Shown here: piece after piece, positions 60,757-64,000 of the stretch
Position numbering within the stretch: the stretch's first letter is position 1
How the letters are laid out: each line of letters starts with the position of its first letter
From: Pyxidicoccus trucidator
GTDB lineage: Bacteria > Myxococcota > Myxococcia > Myxococcales > Myxococcaceae
DNA length: 64,000 nucleotides
Direction of reading: 5' to 3'
Assembly: GCF_010894435.1 (NCBI RefSeq)
Contig: NZ_JAAIXZ010000001.1
Location: 214,222-278,221 of the forward strand
Position numbers and translations under genes: made by a program
The notes under the pieces: generated by a model
The model's input: the letters and a program-made list of their open reading frames with translations, nothing else
Database searches by the model: none
What the model was told of the DNA's origin: nothing

Positions 60757-63700
60757 ATGACCTCGAGATCCGACCTCGACCCCAAGGACCCCGCTGCGAA
60801 GCGCGAGCTGCTCCGGCAGCTCCTGGAGCGCAAGTCGCCGGAAGGCACCGGAGCGCCGCGCAACGTCGTAGCGGGCCCCACCCGCCGCGCGTCGGGCTCG
60901 CCCGCCGTCCTCTCGCCCGCGCAGGAGCGCATGTGGTTCCTGCACCAGCTCCGGCCGGACACCGCGACCTATGTCGTGCCCTGGGCCGCGGCGCTGGAGG
61001 GCCCGGTGGACACGGGCGTGCTGGACTCGGCACTGCGCGAGCTGCTGGCGCGGCACCCGGCGCTGCGCTCCGCGTTCCCTTCTGTGGATGGGCGTCCCCA
61101 GATCCTCTTCCACGACGTGCCTTCGCGGGTGCTGGAGGTGGAGGAGGCCGGAGACGAGGCGAGGCTGGAGCAACGGCTGCGCGAGGAGTCGTCACGCCCC
61201 TTCGACCTGGAGCGTGGGCCGCTGTACCGCTTCCGGCTGCTGAGCACCTCGCCGCACCGGCACCTGCTGGTGCTGGTGTTCCACCACCTCGTCACGGATG
61301 GCGCGTCCATCAACGTGCTGATGCGCGAGCTGGGCGTGCTTCACACCGCGCTCGCCCGGGGCGAGGCCCCTGCCCTGACGCCCCTGCCCCTGGAGTACGC
61401 GGATGTCGCGGCATGGCAGCACACCCCGGCCGCGTCTGCTCGGGAGCCGGAGCTGCTCGCGTACTGGAAGCGGCAGCTCGACGACGCCCCTCGCGGCCTG
61501 GAGCTGCCCGCCGATTTGCCGCGGCCCGCGCTGCGTTCCGACCGGGGCGCGCTGACGGAGCGGCTCGCGCTGTCTCCGACGCTCGTGGGGGCGCTCCGCG
61601 CGTTCTGCCGTGAGCACCAGGTCACTCCGTTCATGGTGCTGTACGCCGCGTTCTCCGCGCTGCTGTACCGCTACTCGCGCCAGGACGACTTCTGCGTCGG
61701 CACTCCCGTCTCCGGACGCACCCACCCCGCAACCGAGGGGCTCGTCGGCCTGTTCGTGAACACCGTGGTGCTGCGCTCGCGCGTGGCGCCGGGCGACGCC
61801 TTCACCACACTGCTCGCGCAGGCGCGGAGCACCACGCTGGAGGCGCTGGCCCACCAGGACCTGCCCTTCGAGCGGCTCGTCCAGGCGCTCGGCGTGGAGC
61901 GGGACTCCGGCCAGACGCCCCTGTTCCAGGTGATGTTCGACCTGTTCCGCGTGGAGCACTCGCTGGCGGACGCCTTCCCGGGCACGGCCGCTCGCGACGT
62001 GCCGCTCGACACGGGGGCGTGCGAGTTCGACCTGCACCTGACGCTCTTCGAGAGCGAGTCCGGCTTCGACCTCTTCGCCCGCTACAGCACCGACCTCTTC
62101 CAGGGCCCCACCGTCCGGCGGCTGCTGGGGCACTACCTCCACCTGCTGAGCCATGCGCTGCGAGCTCCACGCACGCGCGTCGACTCGCTGGCGCTGCTGC
62201 CGGACGCGGAGCGTGCGGGCGTACTGAGCGCATCCAGCCCGCCGCGCCGTCCCTTCCCGCTGGAAGCGCCGTTCCACGAGCACTTCTCCGACCAGGCCGT
62301 GCGCACCCCGGAGGCCGTGGCGCTGGCCGCGGCCGGTGGCGTGCGGTGGACGTACGCGGAGCTGGAGGCGTGGACGAACCGCGCCGCGCGGCGGCTGGTG
62401 GCGCAAGACGTGGAACCGGAGTCGGTGGTGGCCGTGCTGGGCCGGCGTAGCGAAGCCACCGTGCGCGCGCTGCTGTCGCTGCACAAGGCGGGTGCTGCAT
62501 ATCTGCCCCTGGACGCACAGCTCCCGGCCGCACGGTTGAGCACACTGCTCGCGGAGAGCCGCGCGCCGTTCGTCCTCGCGCTCGGGCCGGTGGAGGCGCT
62601 GCTGGCGGAGGTGCTCGCGCAGGTGCCCGAGGCAGTCCGTCCTCGCGTGCTGTCGCTGGAGGGGTTGGAGGCGGAGAGCGCGGGACGCCTGCCTCCGCGT
62701 GCCACGCCCGAGTGCCTCGCCTACGTGCTGTTCACCTCCGGCTCCACCGGTACGCCCAAGGGGGTGATGATTCACCACCGCGGCATGCTCAACCACCTGC
62801 TGGGCATGCGCGACGCGCTGGGGCTGGGGGAGCGGGACGTCCTCGCGCAGATTGCCGCGCTCAGCTTCGACATCTCCATCTGGCAGATGCTGGGCGCCCT
62901 GCCCGGTGGTGGCACCACGTACCTCATCGAGGATGACGTGGTGAGAGACCCGCCGCGCCTGGCCGAGGCGCTGCGGGAGAGTCGAGCCACCGTCATGGAG
63001 ATGGTGCCCTCCGTCCTCCAGCACGTCCTGGAGGGCGCGGGTCCCGATGGCACCTTCCCGGACATGCGCTGGGTGGCGCTCGGTGGCGAGCCCGTGCCGC
63101 CCGCGCTGTGCCGCACGTGGATGGAGCGCTGCCCGAAGTGCCGCATGGCGGATGCCTACGGCCCCACGGAGAACTCGGACGTCGCCAGCCTGTATTTCCT
63201 GGACGGGCCGCCGACTGGCGCCTTCACCCCCATTGGCACGCCCAAGGCCAACATGGAGGTGTACGTCCTGGACGACGCGCTCCAGCCCGTGCCTCCGGGC
63301 GTGGTGGGTGAGCTGTACCTGGGCGGCCTGGGCGTGGCGCGTGGCTACGTGGGCCGTCCGGACCTCACCGCCGAGCGCTTCGTGCCGCACCCCTTCAGCG
63401 CCGAGCCCGGTGCGCGACTGTACCGCTCCGGCGACCTGGGACGCTGGCTGCCCTCCGGCGTGCTCCAGTTCGTCTCGCGCGCCGACCTGCAGGTGAAGGT
63501 GCGCGGCATGCGCGTGGAGCTGGGCGAGGTGGAAGCCGCCCTGGCCGCCCTGCCCGGAGTGCGCTCCGCCGCCGTCACCGTCCAGCGTCGGGGGCCTGGC
63601 GACTCCTGGCTCGTCGCCTGGGTGGTGCCCGCTTCCGCCGACGTCTCCACCGAGTCGCTCCAGCACGGGTTGGCGCGTGTCCTGCCCGCGTACATGGTGC

Positions 63701-64000
63701 CCTCGCGCTGGGTGCTGCGTCCCTCCCTTCCCCTCACCTCCACCGGCAAGCTGGACCGCAAGGCCCTCGCCTCGCTGCACCTGGACGACACATATAATGA
63801 TGCGCCCTCCGCCGGCGGCCCCGCCCGGGGGCCCGTGGAGGAGCTGCTCGCCCAGCTCTTCGGCCAGGTGTTGGGCCTGGAGCGCGTCGAGCGCGAGGCC
63901 AGCTTCTTCCACCTGGGCGGCCACTCGCTGAGCGCCACGCGGCTGGTGGCCCGGGTGCGCCAGTCCTTCGGCGTCCAGCTGCCCCTGGCTGCCTTCTTCT
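60757..64000 (+). CDS. Non-ribosomal peptide synthetase, first module C-A-T (runs off the window)
   Basis: An open frame to the window edge (1081 codons seen). A short N-terminal helix (about 15-25, [13 protein letters not shown]) is followed by a condensation domain (about 47-470) with HHLVTDG at 176-182 and [12 protein letters not shown]. The adenylation domain (about 500-1010) shows [11 protein letters not shown] (about 657-667), AYGPTE and [10 protein letters not shown] domain follows with LGGHSL (Ser1057). The specificity residues read by eye against GrsA are about D-I-W-E-V-L-A-D-V-K; I do not assign a substrate. A start with a C domain means it accepts an acyl or peptidyl donor from another protein or a fatty acid. 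Further modules lie outside. Confidence 0.95.
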   Translation, partial: MTSRSDLDPKDPAAKRELLRQLLERKSPEGTGAPRNVVAGPTRRASGSPAVLSPAQERMWFLHQLRPDTATYVVPWAAALEGPVDTGVLDSALRELLARHPALRSAFPSVDGRPQILFHDVPSRVLEVEEAGDEARLEQRLREESSRPFDLERGPLYRFRLLSTSPHRHLLVLVFHHLVTDGASINVLMRELGVLHTALARGEAPALTPLPLEYADVAAWQHTPAASAREPELLAYWKRQLDDAPRGLELPADLPRPALRSDRGALTERLALSPTLVGALRAFCREHQVTPFMVLYAAFSALLYRYSRQDDFCVGTPVSGRTHPATEGLVGLFVNTVVLRSRVAPGDAFTTLLAQARSTTLEALAHQDLPFERLVQALGVERDSGQTPLFQVMFDLFRVEHSLADAFPGTAARDVPLDTGACEFDLHLTLFESESGFDLFARYSTDLFQGPTVRRLLGHYLHLLSHALRAPRTRVDSLALLPDAERAGVLSASSPPRRPFPLEAPFHEHFSDQAVRTPEAVALAAAGGVRWTYAELEAWTNRAARRLVAQDVEPESVVAVLGRRSEATVRALLSLHKAGAAYLPLDAQLPAARLSTLLAESRAPFVLALGPVEALLAEVLAQVPEAVRPRVLSLEGLEAESAGRLPPRATPECLAYVLFTSGSTGTPKGVMIHHRGMLNHLLGMRDALGLGERDVLAQIAALSFDISIWQMLGALPGGGTTYLIEDDVVRDPPRLAEALRESRATVMEMVPSVLQHVLEGAGPDGTFPDMRWVALGGEPVPPALCRTWMERCPKCRMADAYGPTENSDVASLYFLDGPPTGAFTPIGTPKANMEVYVLDDALQPVPPGVVGELYLGGLGVARGYVGRPDLTAERFVPHPFSAEPGARLYRSGDLGRWLPSGVLQFVSRADLQVKVRGMRVELGEVEAALAALPGVRSAAVTVQRRGPGDSWLVAWVVPASADVSTESLQHGLARVLPAYMVPSRWVLRPSLPLTSTGKLDRKALASLHLDDTYNDAPSAGGPARGPVEELLAQLFGQVLGLERVEREASFFHLGGHSLSATRLVARVRQSFGVQLPLAAFF

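Noticed and set aside
61192..63924. Minus-strand open frame (910 codons) opposite the NRPS
   Set aside because: The plus strand carries C, A and T domain motifs in one frame to the window edge.
1..64000. tRNA, rRNA or insertion-sequence content
   Set aside because: No tRNA-like cloverleaf, rRNA sequence, transposase motif or flanking terminal repeats were recognised by eye; a covariance-model search would be needed to exclude small RNAs.

Overview
The window is GC-rich, densely coding DNA of myxobacterial type (Myxococcus/Corallococcus/Pyxidicoccus-like). This rests on the company of genes: a Hanks-type Ser/Thr kinase with TPRs, an FHA/sigma-54 activator, giant soluble hybrid histidine kinases, ECF sigma factors, many secreted lipoproteins and an NRPS. 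Species was not determined. No rRNA, tRNA, CRISPR array, IS element or phage gene was recognised.

Left edge (1-4933): the end of a ketosynthase-like gene that has lost both catalytic histidines, followed in one operon by an ABC ATPase, an FtsX-type permease, a LolA-like periplasmic protein and an outer-membrane barrel. This looks like an envelope export route for a fatty or polyketide product. Next come a Cys-rich lipoprotein, an epoxide hydrolase and a 2023-residue kinase built of two tandem PAS-GAF-HK-REC-HK copies.

Centre (12.8-34.4 kb): regulator/metabolism pairs. These are LysR/LysE, Crp/sterol desaturase and three separate TetR/SDR divergons with visible palindromes. Also here are an FHA-sigma-54 activator, a Ser/Thr kinase whose 3' end is repeated downstream, two putatively secreted proteins (C39-like protease, thaumatin-like) with similar N-termini, a PAS-PAS kinase, DUF3052, an ECF sigma factor, GFA and DUF3224 proteins, three coupled SAF-domain (CpaB-like) genes, a hydrolase lacking its nucleophile, and a lipoprotein with a possible sigma-54 promoter.

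34.5-41.7 kb: a family-B DNA polymerase followed on the same strand by vWA, PP2C and YegI-type kinase genes, i.e. a TerY-P phosphorylation triad beside a polymerase. A WYL regulator diverges from it; its promoter palindrome recurs 10.9 kb away in front of the GFA gene.

41.7-53.3 kb: ordinary accessory genes (TetR/SDR, a small basic protein, cold-shock protein, VOC, MocR/AhpD, pirin, JmjC-like, TldD/TldE).

Right edge (53.3-64 kb): a minus-strand operon of a 66-residue peptide, a Rieske oxygenase, a diheme cytochrome c, a pentaheme lipoprotein cytochrome and a lipoprotein. It is divergent from an outer-membrane barrel and an NRPS (C-A-T, running off the window). The barrel resembles the one at the left edge. 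This redox-peptide/NRPS locus and the polymerase-TerY-P locus are the best candidates for undescribed systems.
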